Shown: piece after piece, positions 46,016 through 54,034 of the stretch
Position numbering within the stretch: the first letter of the stretch is position 1
How the letters are laid out: the number at the start of each line of letters is the position of its first letter
NCBI RefSeq assembly: GCF_013372105.1
Contig: NZ_CP053825.1
Span: 496,001-560,000, forward strand
Origin: Campylobacter armoricus
GTDB lineage: Bacteria; Campylobacterota; Campylobacteria; Campylobacterales; Campylobacteraceae
Direction of reading: 5' to 3'
Length of the DNA: 64,000 nucleotides
The notes under the pieces: model-generated
What the model was told of the DNA's origin: nothing
Database searches by the model: none
Seen by the model: only the letters and a program-made list of their open reading frames with translations
Made by a program: the position numbers and the translations under genes

Positions 46016-46329
46016 CTTATTTTTTTTAAACCCCATTTCAAGTTTTTTTCTAATTTTGCAAAAGAAGCTTCGGTGATACTTGTTTTAGCAACAAGTATAT
46101 ATTTTCCGTTTTCAACTTGATTTTTGACCTGAAAAAAAGCTGATCTTAAGAGCCTTTTGGCTCTATTTCTTACAACAGCTTTTCCTACTTTTTTACTAGC
46201 TACAACAGCAATTTTTTTTTCGCTACTTGGAATATAAAATATAATCATTCCTTCGCAGTGCCATTTTTTACCTTCTTTATAAATTGCTGCAAATTCTTCT
46301 AAGGTATTAATACTTAGAAAATCTTTTAT
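46003..46329 (-). CDS. rnpA: Ribonuclease P protein component, apparently with a non-AUG start
   Basis: Protein subunit of RNase [20 protein letters not shown] carries the conserved RNR signature. The first ATG in frame (46248) gives only 81 aa and lacks the N-terminal helix and first strands. The frame is open upstream to a stop at 46345-46347, and the translated N-terminus ([20 protein letters not shown] then KWHCEG) clearly belongs to RnpA. No ATG, GTG or TTG occurs there. The best candidate is ATA at 46327-46329, which overlaps the rpmH stop (ATAA) and gives 108 aa, the size expected in Campylobacter. A sequencing error or strain mutation of ATG to ATA is possible. Confidence 0.85.
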   Translation of the reverse strand: MKDFLSINTLEEFAAIYKEGKKWHCEGMIIFYIPSSEKKIAVVASKKVGKAVVRNRAKRLLRSAFFQVKNQVENGKYILVAKTSITEASFAKLEKNLKWGLKKIRCIK

Positions 46330-46460
46330 ACCGCTAATCTTTTTCTACCTTTAGCGCGTCTAGCATTAATGACTTTACGCCCATTTTTACTTTTCATGCG
46401 AACACGAAAACCGTGAGTTCTTTTTTTAGGGGTTTTATGTGGTTGATATGTTCTTTTCAT
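46326..46460 (-). CDS. rpmH: 50S ribosomal protein L34
   Basis: 44 aa: [20 protein letters not shown] at the start, then the Arg/Lys-rich ...[18 protein letters not shown] end. Canonical L34. The ATG at 46460 follows AAGGAAAAAAT. The TAA stop is shared with the proposed ATA start of rnpA. It heads the - strand operon through purH. Confidence 0.97.
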   Translation of the reverse strand: MKRTYQPHKTPKKRTHGFRVRMKSKNGRKVINARRAKGRKRLAV

Positions 46461-46504
46461 ATTTTTTCCTTAAACTTAAAATAAAAAACAAAATAATAAG
46501 CAAG

Positions 46505-46510
46505 TATAAT
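46505..46510. promoter_or_regulatory. Promoter elements in the divergent rpmH/acetyltransferase gap
   Basis: The 146-base gap holds TATAAT on the + strand here. On the - strand the same place reads TATTATACTT, a usable -10 for rpmH. I cannot decide which direction dominates. Confidence 0.35.
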
Positions 46511-46606
46511 AGCAAAATCTTACTTAAATCTGCTTTTAATTAAGAGTTATTTTAAAAGTTTTTGCTAAATTTTTGTATTTATTTTAAATTTTTACAAGGA
46601 AAAATA

Positions 46607-47077
46607 ATGAAATTTGAAATTTGTGAGAGCAAAAAAGAGGATTTAGAAAAAATTTTAGAACTACTAAAAGAACTTGCTGTTCATGAGAATATGCTTGATG
46701 ATGTAAAATGTACTACTAAAGAGCTTGAAGAATCTTTTTTTAGGCATAAATATGCAAATTCTTTAAGTTTGAAAGTAAATGGAGAAATTATAGGTTATGC
46801 AATGTATTATTTTACCTTTTCATCTTTTTGGGGTTTAGGTGGATTGTACTTAGAAGATATTTATATTCAACCAAAACATAGAAAAAAAGGATATGCTAAA
46901 GCTGTTTTTAAGTATTTAGCTAAAATTTGTAAAGAAAAAAATCTTAAACGATTAGAATGGGTGTGTTTAAACGACAATGATTTAGGAATTAAATTTTATA
47001 CAGCATTAAACGCAAAGCATATGAATGAATGGAGAACTTATCGTTTAGAAGGGAAAAATTTAGAAGCACTAATGTGA
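46607..47077 (+). CDS. GNAT-family N-acetyltransferase (Cj0962-like)
   Basis: 156 aa from ATG 46607 after AAGGAAAAATA. An upstream start at 46562 has no RBS. GNAT fold: the central strand YLEDIYIQPKHRKKGYAKAV carries the acetyl-CoA-binding Q/R-x-x-G-x-G/A loop (K-K-G-Y-A), then LEWVCLNDNDLGIKFYTALNA. It resembles diamine/spermidine-type N-acetyltransferases in its length and its 'GLYLEDIYVxPxxRxxGxG' region. The substrate is unproven. The stop overlaps the next ATG (TGATG). Confidence 0.85.
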   Translation: MKFEICESKKEDLEKILELLKELAVHENMLDDVKCTTKELEESFFRHKYANSLSLKVNGEIIGYAMYYFTFSSFWGLGGLYLEDIYIQPKHRKKGYAKAVFKYLAKICKEKNLKRLEWVCLNDNDLGIKFYTALNAKHMNEWRTYRLEGKNLEALM

Positions 47078-47688
47078 TGGATAAAAGAAAATTGTATTAT
47101 TTAAAAGCATTTGGTTTTGAATATATAGAAGAGCAAATAAAAATTAAAAATTTTGATTTAAATTTTCAAGAATTAAGAGAAAAAATAAAAAATTGCAAAC
47201 TTTGTCATTTTTCCAAACAACGAAAAAATGTTTTAATGGAAAAAGAAGCTAAAAACGCTAAAATTCTGATTTTTCAATCTTTTATAGATAAAGATGAAAA
47301 TGAAAGTGGAAAGCTTTTTGCTTCAAAATCTAAACAAGAGTTTTTGCGAGTATGTAAAGAGTTTTTAAATTTGAATGAAGATGATATTTATTTTTCTTAT
47401 ATGTTAAAATGTTTTAGCAATTTTAAAGTAGAAGAGCAAGCTTTAAAATCGTGTTTGCCGTATTTTTATAATGAACTTGAGCTTATAAAAACAAAACTTA
47501 TTTTATGTTTAGGCAAGGAAGCTTTTAATGGTTTAGGTTTTGAAAATTTTGAAAAATACAAAGGACAATGGTTGCGTTTTAATGATATGCTGCTTTTATC
47601 AACTTATGATTTAAATTTTGTAAGCAAAAATCCTAGTTTTTATGCTGAGTTTATAGATGATATTAAAAAAATAAAAGGATATTTATGA
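47077..47688 (+). CDS. Uracil-DNA glycosylase-like protein, 4Fe-4S family (Cj0963-like)
   Basis: 203 aa from ATG 47077. Four cysteines at 40, 43, 112 and 126 (NCKLCHFSKQRKNVL and YMLKCFSNFKVEEQALKSC) have the spacing of the iron-sulfur cluster of family 4 uracil-DNA glycosylases. ILIFQSFIDKDENESGKLF replaces the usual 'GExPGxxEDxxGxPF' active-site loop and is degenerate: only S-G-K-L-F remains recognisable. Catalytic activity is therefore uncertain. It overlaps its neighbours on both sides (TGATG and ATGA). Confidence 0.75.
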   Translation: MDKRKLYYLKAFGFEYIEEQIKIKNFDLNFQELREKIKNCKLCHFSKQRKNVLMEKEAKNAKILIFQSFIDKDENESGKLFASKSKQEFLRVCKEFLNLNEDDIYFSYMLKCFSNFKVEEQALKSCLPYFYNELELIKTKLILCLGKEAFNGLGFENFEKYKGQWLRFNDMLLLSTYDLNFVSKNPSFYAEFIDDIKKIKGYL

Positions 47689-48902
47689 AAAAAAGTTTAG
47701 TTTGTTTAATGATGTGTTTTATTTTAATTTCAAATATTTTTGCTAAAGAACAAAAGCCATCACCCATAGAACCTAGTGAATCTTTTTATCCAAATTTAGA
47801 ATTTCAAAACTGCGACAATGAGTGTTTATTTACTTTGTTAGAAACGGGACTTTATTTTAATTTTTTATCAAGATTTAATAACGATAATGCAAATGAACTT
47901 TTGGTAAATATCTATACAAAACTTTTAAATTCAATTATAGATTTTGAAAAAAGAATTCAAAAAAATGCAAGTATTAAATTGGCGATTATTATTCCAGAAC
48001 AAATTATCAAAAGCTATTCCAATACTATAATAAATTCAAGTATTGCTTATCTTTTAAGACAAAGAGCACAAATAAAAGTAAAAGTTTTTTTAATAGGCAC
48101 TGAAGATGAGAGTAAGATAGAAAAAGCTTTCAAACAGGTAAAAGATGAGAAGTTTAATTATGTTATTGCAGGTTTTACTGAAAAAGGTGTAAAAAATCTA
48201 CTTAAAGAAGAAATTGATTCTAATGTTAAAATTTTTATCCCTACTGCTCACAAGAGATATTTTGATACTCAGAAGGAAAATATATATTTTGGAAGTATAG
48301 ATTATCAAAAACAAATCCAAAAGCTTTTGGAATTTTCTAATGGAAAAAATATCATATTTTCAGAAGGAACACCTTTGGCAAGTCGTTTGGATGAAAATGT
48401 TTTAAATGTGGGTAATGGTGGTGAAAAAATTTATACCATTAACACTTCTAAATTTGATTTTAGAAGTATTTTAAATCAAAATAAAAGCTTTCAAGATGCA
48501 AGTATAGTTTTAAATACTTCTCTAATTAAAACAGCATTAATAAGTTCGCAATTAAGAACTTATGATATAAAACCTTATGTTTTATTATCTACTCAAATAA
48601 ATTATAATCCTATTTTGTTAAGTTTAACACAAATTAATGATAGAAAAAAATTATTGTTGGCAAATTCTATTTCTAATGAAGATCAAACTTTAAGTTATTT
48701 AAATGAGCTTTTTTCGCAAAATATAAATTACAATTGGATAGCTTATACAACCAGTGTAGGGATTGATTATTTTTATACACAATACTTAGATAAAGACTCT
48801 CAAAGAATTTTTGATGAGGAGTTAAATAATAATCAATTTGATTATAAGGTTAAGATTATTCGCTCACAAGGCTTGGGTTTTGCTCCTTTACAAGATCAGT
48901 AA
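47685..48902 (+). CDS. Periplasmic protein of the Cj0964 type, possible type I periplasmic-binding fold
   Basis: 405 aa with a signal peptide (about 1-20). One CDNEC motif lies near the N-terminus (about 44-48). The body alternates beta strands and helices (KLAIIIPEQIIKSYSNTIIN, KVKVFLIGT, NYVIAGFTEKGV, IIFSEGTPLASRL), suggestive of a two-lobed binding-protein or LpoA-like fold. That is my inference. The last 47 bases overlap the 3' end of the opposite ybgC gene. Confidence 0.7.
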   Translation: MKKSLVCLMMCFILISNIFAKEQKPSPIEPSESFYPNLEFQNCDNECLFTLLETGLYFNFLSRFNNDNANELLVNIYTKLLNSIIDFEKRIQKNASIKLAIIIPEQIIKSYSNTIINSSIAYLLRQRAQIKVKVFLIGTEDESKIEKAFKQVKDEKFNYVIAGFTEKGVKNLLKEEIDSNVKIFIPTAHKRYFDTQKENIYFGSIDYQKQIQKLLEFSNGKNIIFSEGTPLASRLDENVLNVGNGGEKIYTINTSKFDFRSILNQNKSFQDASIVLNTSLIKTALISSQLRTYDIKPYVLLSTQINYNPILLSLTQINDRKKLLLANSISNEDQTLSYLNELFSQNINYNWIAYTTSVGIDYFYTQYLDKDSQRIFDEELNNNQFDYKVKIIRSQGLGFAPLQDQ

Positions 48903-49260
48903 AAATTTTAACTATAGCTTCATCCATAGGAGTTACTTTTTCACTTTTCAAAAAAGCTAAAGTGATTTCAGCTTCAAAAAGCTTAGAATTTTTTTTATAA
49001 ATTTCTTGTTTAATGCAAACTGAAGCTTTTTTGATTTTAGTGATAAAAGTTTTTATTTCGATAATATCGCCAAGTTTTGCTGGTTTTAAGAAGTTACAAT
49101 TTGCTTTTGTAAGCAAAAAATGCCCATTATCTTTATTAAAAATAGCTATTTGTTTTTTAAAAAATATTTCACTTCTTGCTCTTTCGCAAAATTTCAAGTA
49201 ATTACTATGATATACTACTCCACCTGCATCTGTATCTTCATAATAAATTCGTATTTTCAT
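48856..49260 (-). CDS. ybgC: YbgC-type acyl-CoA thioesterase (hot-dog fold)
   Basis: 134 aa. YYEDTDAGGVVYHSNYLKFCERAR (about 5-28) holds the catalytic Asp (YEDTDAGG) of the 4-hydroxybenzoyl-CoA thioesterase family. It hydrolyses acyl-CoA or acyl-ACP in phospholipid metabolism in other proteobacteria. Homologous position to Cj0965c. It is tail-to-tail and overlapping with the previous gene. The 210-base gap upstream (49261-49470) is AT-rich and must contain the dsbA1 promoter. Confidence 0.9.
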   Translation of the reverse strand: MKIRIYYEDTDAGGVVYHSNYLKFCERARSEIFFKKQIAIFNKDNGHFLLTKANCNFLKPAKLGDIIEIKTFITKIKKASVCIKQEIYKKNSKLFEAEITLAFLKSEKVTPMDEAIVKIFTDLVKEQNPSLVSE

Positions 49261-49470
49261 AAAAATCCTTTGATTTTAATACAAAATTGCACAATTATAT
49301 AATTAAAAATATTTAAAATATTAATTATGCTAGGGTTTTGCTTCATAATAGATTATATAATAAATTTAAATTATTTAATATATTTTATTTAGATTTAAAA
49401 AAGCTTTATTTAGTTTTTGAATATAGTTTATGTTAAAATTATATTTTAAATCATAATAAAAGGAAAAATT

Positions 49471-50121
49471 ATGGATATATCAAAATTTTTTTTAAAATTT
49501 ACAGCTATTATGGCCTTTGTTTTTGGTGTAAGTGCAAATGCACTTAGCGAAGGTAAAGAGTATATTGTTTTAAAAACACCTATCCCAAATGCACAAAATT
49601 CTTTGATTGAAATTTTTTCTTATCGTTGTATTCATTGTTACAACCATCATCAATTTCATACTTTGGCAAAGGTTAAAGAAGCTTTACCAAATTTAAAATA
49701 TGATCTTTTTTCGGTTAGTTCTATGAGTGAATATGGTGGAGTTTTAAATGAAATGTTTGCTCTAGCTTCTTTTAAGGAAAAAGCTTTAGGTAAAGATGCT
49801 GCAAGTAATGATAGTTTGACTTATAAATTAGCTGATGTTTATTTTGTAAGTCATTTTGAACAAAAGATAAATTTAAGTGATCTTGATTTTTTTTATAAAA
49901 TTGGTTTGAATGCTATTGGTGTTAGTAAAGAAGAGTTAGAGAAATTTTTACAAACCAAAGAAGCTAAAGAAATATTAGTAGCTTATGATGTGGCTAATGA
50001 TATTTCAAGAAATTACGGAACACCTGCTTTTGTAGTAAATGGAAAATATCAAATAAACCCTGAATATATTACTTCTTTAGAAGAGTTGATTCGTATTGTT
50101 GATGAATTAAGTAAAAATTAA
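49471..50121 (+). CDS. dsbA1: DsbA-family periplasmic thiol oxidase (first paralogue)
   Basis: 216 aa, signal peptide about 1-24 ([13 protein letters not shown]). Thioredoxin fold with active site FSYRCIHCYNHH (Cys53-Ile-His-Cys56) and the cis-proline loop [14 protein letters not shown] near 187-200. It introduces disulfides into exported proteins and is re-oxidised by DsbB. RBS AAAAGGAAAAA. The gene ends in a hairpin, so it may be partly uncoupled from dsbA2. C. jejuni also has two DsbA proteins. Which orthologue this is cannot be decided here. Confidence 0.9.
   Translation: MDISKFFLKFTAIMAFVFGVSANALSEGKEYIVLKTPIPNAQNSLIEIFSYRCIHCYNHHQFHTLAKVKEALPNLKYDLFSVSSMSEYGGVLNEMFALASFKEKALGKDAASNDSLTYKLADVYFVSHFEQKINLSDLDFFYKIGLNAIGVSKEELEKFLQTKEAKEILVAYDVANDISRNYGTPAFVVNGKYQINPEYITSLEELIRIVDELSKN
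49993..50054 (+). repeat. 62-bp block identical in dsbA1 and dsbA2 (second copy 50774-50835)
   Basis: The block covering the cis-proline loop and flanks is base-for-base identical between the paralogues, including synonymous positions, while the surroundings differ clearly. Confidence 0.9.
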
Positions 50122-50151
50122 TTGTTTATCTTTAATGATAAACAATTAATT
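50116..50151 (+). terminator. Hairpin after dsbA1
   Basis: AATTAATTGTTTATC pairs perfectly with GATAAACAATTAATT across a 6-base loop, overlapping the dsbA1 stop. It is AT-rich with little U-run, so it is probably a partial terminator. Confidence 0.6.
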
Positions 50152-50245
50152 AATATTATTTAATTTATTTTTAATTTATATTATGTTAATTTTACTAAAT
50201 GGCAAAATTGTTAATTTTGCTGAATTTTTACTTCAAGGAGAAATA

Positions 50246-50902
50246 ATGACTTTTTTACAGAAAATCATTAGTGTTGCTATTTTAGCTTTTGGTGTAAGTG
50301 CAAATGCGCTTAGTGAAGGTAAAGAGTATATCACTCTTAAAACTCCTATAATAGGGGGGGGGAATGAAAATTCTCTAATAGAGATTTTTTCTTATCGTTG
50401 TACCCATTGTTATGATCATCATAAGTTTAATACTTTGGCGAAGGTCAAAGCAAAACTCCCAAACTTAAGATATGAAATTTTCCCAGTTAGCTCAATGGGG
50501 GATTATGGCAAACAAGCCAATGAACTTTTTGCTTATGCTGCTGCAAAAGATAAAATATCAAATACGGATGTAACTACAAAAGAAAGTTTGAGCCATAAAC
50601 TCGCAGATGCTTACTTTACGGCTTATTTTAAGAAAAAACAAAGATGGGGTGCTGGAAAAGATCCTGAAGGTTTTTATGCTGTAGGTTTAAAAGCAATAGG
50701 TATTACTAAAGCAGAGCTTGATGAATTTTTATCAACTTCTCAAGCACAAGAAATTTTAAAATCATATGAAGTAGCTAATGATATTTCAAGAAATTACGGA
50801 ACACCTGCTTTTGTAGTAAATGGAAAATATCAAATCATTCCTCAGGCAATAACTTCTCCAGAAGTTTTGGTAAAAATCGTTGAAGAATTGATTAAAAAGT
50901 AG
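50246..50902 (+). CDS. dsbA2: DsbA-family periplasmic thiol oxidase (second paralogue), phase-variable
   Basis: 218 aa from ATG 50246 (after CAAGGAGAAATA). The longer frame from 50183 would place about 20 extra residues before the signal peptide. Signal peptide about 1-20, active site [12 protein letters not shown] (Cys52-Thr-His-Cys55), cis-proline loop [16 protein letters not shown]9 run encodes Gly37-Gly39 where the first paralogue has P-N-A-Q, between the first strand and the thioredoxin core. The next gene, 7 bases on, encodes the DsbB partner, followed by arylsulfotransferase, so this DsbA probably serves AstA, like DsbL-DsbI-AssT of uropathogenic E. coli. Confidence 0.9.
   Translation: MTFLQKIISVAILAFGVSANALSEGKEYITLKTPIIGGGNENSLIEIFSYRCTHCYDHHKFNTLAKVKAKLPNLRYEIFPVSSMGDYGKQANELFAYAAAKDKISNTDVTTKESLSHKLADAYFTAYFKKKQRWGAGKDPEGFYAVGLKAIGITKAELDEFLSTSQAQEILKSYEVANDISRNYGTPAFVVNGKYQIIPQAITSPEVLVKIVEELIKK
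50354..50362 (+). repeat. G9 homopolymer in dsbA2 (contingency tract)
   Basis: Nine G are in frame as GGG-GGG-GGG. With G10 the next codons are GAA-TGA, and with G8 they are GGA-ATG-AAA-ATT-CTC-TAA. Either change ends the protein before the active site, at about 40 residues. Confidence 0.9.
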
Positions 50903-50909
50903 GCTATTT

Positions 50910-51662
50910 ATGCAAAAGTTTTTTATTGATATTATGAGTACATGGCAAAATACTAGGTTTCCTTGGGTTTTAATGATAGTTGTAACCGCAGGCCTTACTT
51001 TTATAGCTCATTTTTTATTTCAAGAATACCTTTTTATGGAGCCTTGTGAGCAATGTGTTTATATTCGTTTTGCAATGCTTGTAATGGCATTTGGTGGAAT
51101 TTTAGCCTTAATAAATCCAAAAAATGATATTTTAAAAATTTTTGCTTATACTTTTGGTTTTTGGGGGATTTGGCTTGGTATAGAATATTGTATATTGCTT
51201 AATACCATTCACGAAGTAGTTCATTCTGAAAATCCTTTTGGAGGCGTAGATGGGTGTAGAGAAATTCCTTTATATCCTTTTAATCTAGCATTACACGAAT
51301 GGCTTCCTGGCTGGTTTTTACCAACAGGTGAGTGTGGAATGGATACTCCTGTTGTTCCAGAAGAAGCATATGGAACTTTAAATGCTTTTCAGAAGTTTTT
51401 TGTTGGAACTCCTCCTGATTTGGAAGATGGGCTTTATAGTAATGGCTGGTATTTAATACCAAGTATTAAATTTATGAATATGGCTATAGCTTGTTTAATA
51501 GCTTTTTGTTGTTGTTTAGTTGCTTTAGGTTTTATGTTTATAGGTTATATATTATCAAATTCTAAAGCTAGAATTTATGCTGGAGTTGTTATTGTTTTGG
51601 TTGTTTTGCTAAAATTTTTAGGTGAACCAAATACTGAAATAACTTTAATTTCTTTAATGTAA
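50910..51662 (+). CDS. dsbB: DsbB/DsbI-family quinone-linked thiol oxidase
   Basis: 250 aa with about five membrane segments (about 18-38, 52-69, 75-98, 190-215 and 220-240). Two periplasmic cysteine pairs are visible: the N-terminal Cys46-Glu-Gln-Cys49 in [20 protein letters not shown], and Cys116 and Cys142 in the second loop ([14 protein letters not shown]). This is the DsbB mechanism that passes electrons from DsbA to quinone. The second periplasmic loop is longer than in E. coli DsbB, as in DsbI of assT operons. It lies between dsbA2 and astA and is presumably co-expressed. Confidence 0.9.
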   Translation: MQKFFIDIMSTWQNTRFPWVLMIVVTAGLTFIAHFLFQEYLFMEPCEQCVYIRFAMLVMAFGGILALINPKNDILKIFAYTFGFWGIWLGIEYCILLNTIHEVVHSENPFGGVDGCREIPLYPFNLALHEWLPGWFLPTGECGMDTPVVPEEAYGTLNAFQKFFVGTPPDLEDGLYSNGWYLIPSIKFMNMAIACLIAFCCCLVALGFMFIGYILSNSKARIYAGVVIVLVVLLKFLGEPNTEITLISLM

Positions 51663-51672
51663 AGGTGTTGAA

Positions 51673-53535
51673 ATGAAAATTAGTAAAATTGTAAGTGTTG
51701 TATTGATTGCAAGTTCTGTTACTGCAGTAGCTCCAAGTGTAACTTTTGCTATGGGTGGGCCAAGTGGGGCAAAATTAGATTGGCAAATTCAAGGTAAAAT
51801 AGGTGCTGTAAAATTAAACCCTTATGGTTTGTCGCCTCTAACAGCTGTAATTATGGATGGAGGATACAAGTTAAGTAATGTTAAAGTAACAATAGAACCA
51901 AAACCAGGTGGTCAGGTTATTTCTTATAATGTTGATTCTAAGAGAATAAAAACTTATGGGGGGATACCTATTTTTGGTCTTTATCCTTCTTATTTTAATA
52001 CCGTAAAGGTTAGCTATACAAAAACTGCTTTTGGTAAAAGTGAAAAAGTTGTCAATGAAGTGTATAAAATAGCAACTTCAGGAGTTTATATAGAGCCTGC
52101 TGGAAATACTGCACAAAGGGGAGTTCCTTTTGAAAGTGTTGAAGTTATAAAAGTGGATAAAGGTTTTCAAGATAGATTGTATTTAGTTAATAACGCACCA
52201 GGAAAGCAAAATGGTAAAGGCTCTCAATCTGTTTGGAATAACCCAGCAGGTGGTGCTATGGAATGGGATGAAAATTCTAATGTTTTTATTATAGATACCA
52301 AAGGCGAAATAAGATGGTATTTTGATAATGCTAAATTAATGGATTGGAATAATATTTACAATCGTGGTATTATGATGGGTTTTCATCAAAATGAGGATGG
52401 TGCTTTAACATGGGGATTTGGTCAAAGATATGTAAAATATGATTTAATGGGTAGAGAGATTTTTAATCGTCAATTACCTTTAGGTTATATTGATTTTTCT
52501 CATTCTATGGATAATATGCAAAATGGTAATTATCTTTTAAGAGTTGCTTCTGTTAATGTGAAGCGTCCTGATGGAAAAAATGTTCGCACTGTAAGAGATG
52601 TGATTATTGAAGTAGATAAAGATGGAAATGTGGTAGATGAATGGAGGCTTTTTGAAATTTTAGATCCATATAGAAATAATATTATCAAAGCTCTTGATCA
52701 GGGTGCTGTTTGCTTAAACATAGATGCAAGTCAAGCAGGTAAAACATTAAGTGATGAAGATTTGGCTAAAATGGATGAGAGTGATGCATTTGGTGATATT
52801 GCAGGTACTGGTATAGGAAGAAACTGGGCTCATGTAAATAGTGTAGATTATGATCCAAGTGATGATAGTATAATTATATCTTCGCGTCATCAATCTGCTA
52901 TTATAAAAATAGGTCGTGATAAAAAAGTTAAATGGATTTTGGGTGCACATAAGGGTTGGAAAGATAAATTTAAGAATGTGTTATTACAACCTGTTGATAG
53001 TAGTGGTAATAAAATTGTATGTGATGATGAGTATAGCAAATGTCCAGGTTATGAAAACGAGGAAGGCGGTTTTGATTTTACTTGGACCCAACATACAGCT
53101 TTTAGAATAGATGAAAAATCTGATAAACGATATATTTATATTACTGCTTTTGATAATGGTGATGCAAGAGGTATTGAACAACCTGCTTTTTCCGCTCAAA
53201 AATATAGTCGCGCAGTTGTTTATAAAATAGATCAAAATAAAAAAACAGTTGAACAAGTTTGGGAATATGGAAAACAAAGAGGTAATGAATGGTTCTCTCC
53301 TGTTACTTCTTTAACAGAGTATCATAAAGACAAAAATTCAATTGTAGTTTATAGTGCAACAGCTGGTATGAGTTTTGATTTAAGTAAAGGTGTTTCGGTT
53401 GGTGAGCCTAAGCCTGAAATTGATGAATTTAAATGGGGAAGCAAAGAACCTTCAGTGCAAATTAGATTTACTGGAACAAATTCTGGCTATCAAGCAATGC
53501 CTATTGATTTAAATAAAGCTTTTGGCATTAAATAG
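51673..53535 (+). CDS. astA: Arylsulfate sulfotransferase (AssT/AstA)
   Basis: Periplasmic, PAPS-independent enzyme that moves sulfate between phenolic compounds. 620 aa with a signal peptide (about 1-26). The body is the AssT beta-propeller. The active-site histidine that forms the sulfo-enzyme is His474 in DFTWTQHTAF (His436 in E. coli AssT). Just before it, Cys450 and Cys457 (IVCDDEYSKCPG) match the essential disulfide of E. coli AssT (Cys418-Cys424), hence the dedicated dsb genes upstream. GVSxW-type AYGTP elements are also present (GMEWDENSNVFIID). It is intact here, whereas I recall the C. jejuni NCTC 11168 copy as a pseudogene. Confidence 0.93.
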   Translation: MKISKIVSVVLIASSVTAVAPSVTFAMGGPSGAKLDWQIQGKIGAVKLNPYGLSPLTAVIMDGGYKLSNVKVTIEPKPGGQVISYNVDSKRIKTYGGIPIFGLYPSYFNTVKVSYTKTAFGKSEKVVNEVYKIATSGVYIEPAGNTAQRGVPFESVEVIKVDKGFQDRLYLVNNAPGKQNGKGSQSVWNNPAGGAMEWDENSNVFIIDTKGEIRWYFDNAKLMDWNNIYNRGIMMGFHQNEDGALTWGFGQRYVKYDLMGREIFNRQLPLGYIDFSHSMDNMQNGNYLLRVASVNVKRPDGKNVRTVRDVIIEVDKDGNVVDEWRLFEILDPYRNNIIKALDQGAVCLNIDASQAGKTLSDEDLAKMDESDAFGDIAGTGIGRNWAHVNSVDYDPSDDSIIISSRHQSAIIKIGRDKKVKWILGAHKGWKDKFKNVLLQPVDSSGNKIVCDDEYSKCPGYENEEGGFDFTWTQHTAFRIDEKSDKRYIYITAFDNGDARGIEQPAFSAQKYSRAVVYKIDQNKKTVEQVWEYGKQRGNEWFSPVTSLTEYHKDKNSIVVYSATAGMSFDLSKGVSVGEPKPEIDEFKWGSKEPSVQIRFTGTNSGYQAMPIDLNKAFGIK

Positions 53536-53537
53536 TT

Positions 53538-53568
53538 AAAATCCCAATCATTATATGGTTGGGATTTT
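53538..53568 (+). terminator. Terminator after astA
   Basis: AAAATCCCAATCA pairs with TGGTTGGGATTTT (one G-U) across TTATA, ending in TTTT. A good rho-independent terminator. Confidence 0.85.
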
Positions 53569-54000
53569 AAATGATAATTAAAAAATAGTAAAATTTAACA
53601 TGATATTACCTGTTTTATTGCGATTGTTGCTTCAAATATGGGTCTTAAATTAACATTAAAATAGTTTGGTCTTAAGCAGCTCTTGATTATTATAGAGATT
53701 GGTGGTATAAGATAGTGTTTAAATGCTGATGAAGTTAGAGAGTTTTTGATAATATTTGCAAAAAAGGTAGTATGATGGGATTTTTCCAAACTAAAGCTTG
53801 CCAACATCTTGTATATATTTTTCTTATTCAATGATGGAAATATTAAATGAAAATTTCTTTTAAGGATGGCTATAGCAAATATTATCAAAGTTTAGAGCAA
53901 AGTGTAGCTTATCTTGATAATGAGAAGAAACAAAACACCTTCTATATAAATTCGTTTTAATGATTTTAGAATAGGTTTGAGCAAACCCTAAATAAATTTG
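53569..54000. pseudogene. Decayed coding relic between astA and dcuB, family unknown
   Basis: There is no intact gene. On the + strand one frame reads IAIVASNMGLKLTLK, FGLKQLLIIIEIGGI, NADEVREFLIIFAKKVV and FSKLKLANILYIFLFNDGNI, interrupted by several stops. After a frame change it continues as the 37-aa ORF at 53847-53960 (MKISFKDGYSKYYQSLEQ...). This looks like one gene with multiple stops and a frameshift. I do not recognise the family. An opposite-strand ORF at 53595-53888 is Ile/Asn-rich and has no RBS, so I treat it as a shadow. Confidence 0.45.
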
Positions 54001-54034
54001 ATAATATAAAGGGGTAAAAACCCCTTTATATTAT
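54001..54034 (-). terminator. Terminator of dcuB
   Basis: ATAATATAAAGGGG pairs with CCCCTTTATATTAT across TAAAAA, a 14-bp stem that overlaps the dcuB stop. It is symmetric enough to work in both directions. Confidence 0.8.

Noticed and set aside
53595-53888. A 97-codon ORF on the - strand between astA and dcuB.
   Set aside because: It has low-complexity Ile/Asn/Ser composition and no RBS, and it lies opposite a more protein-like decayed frame on the + strand.
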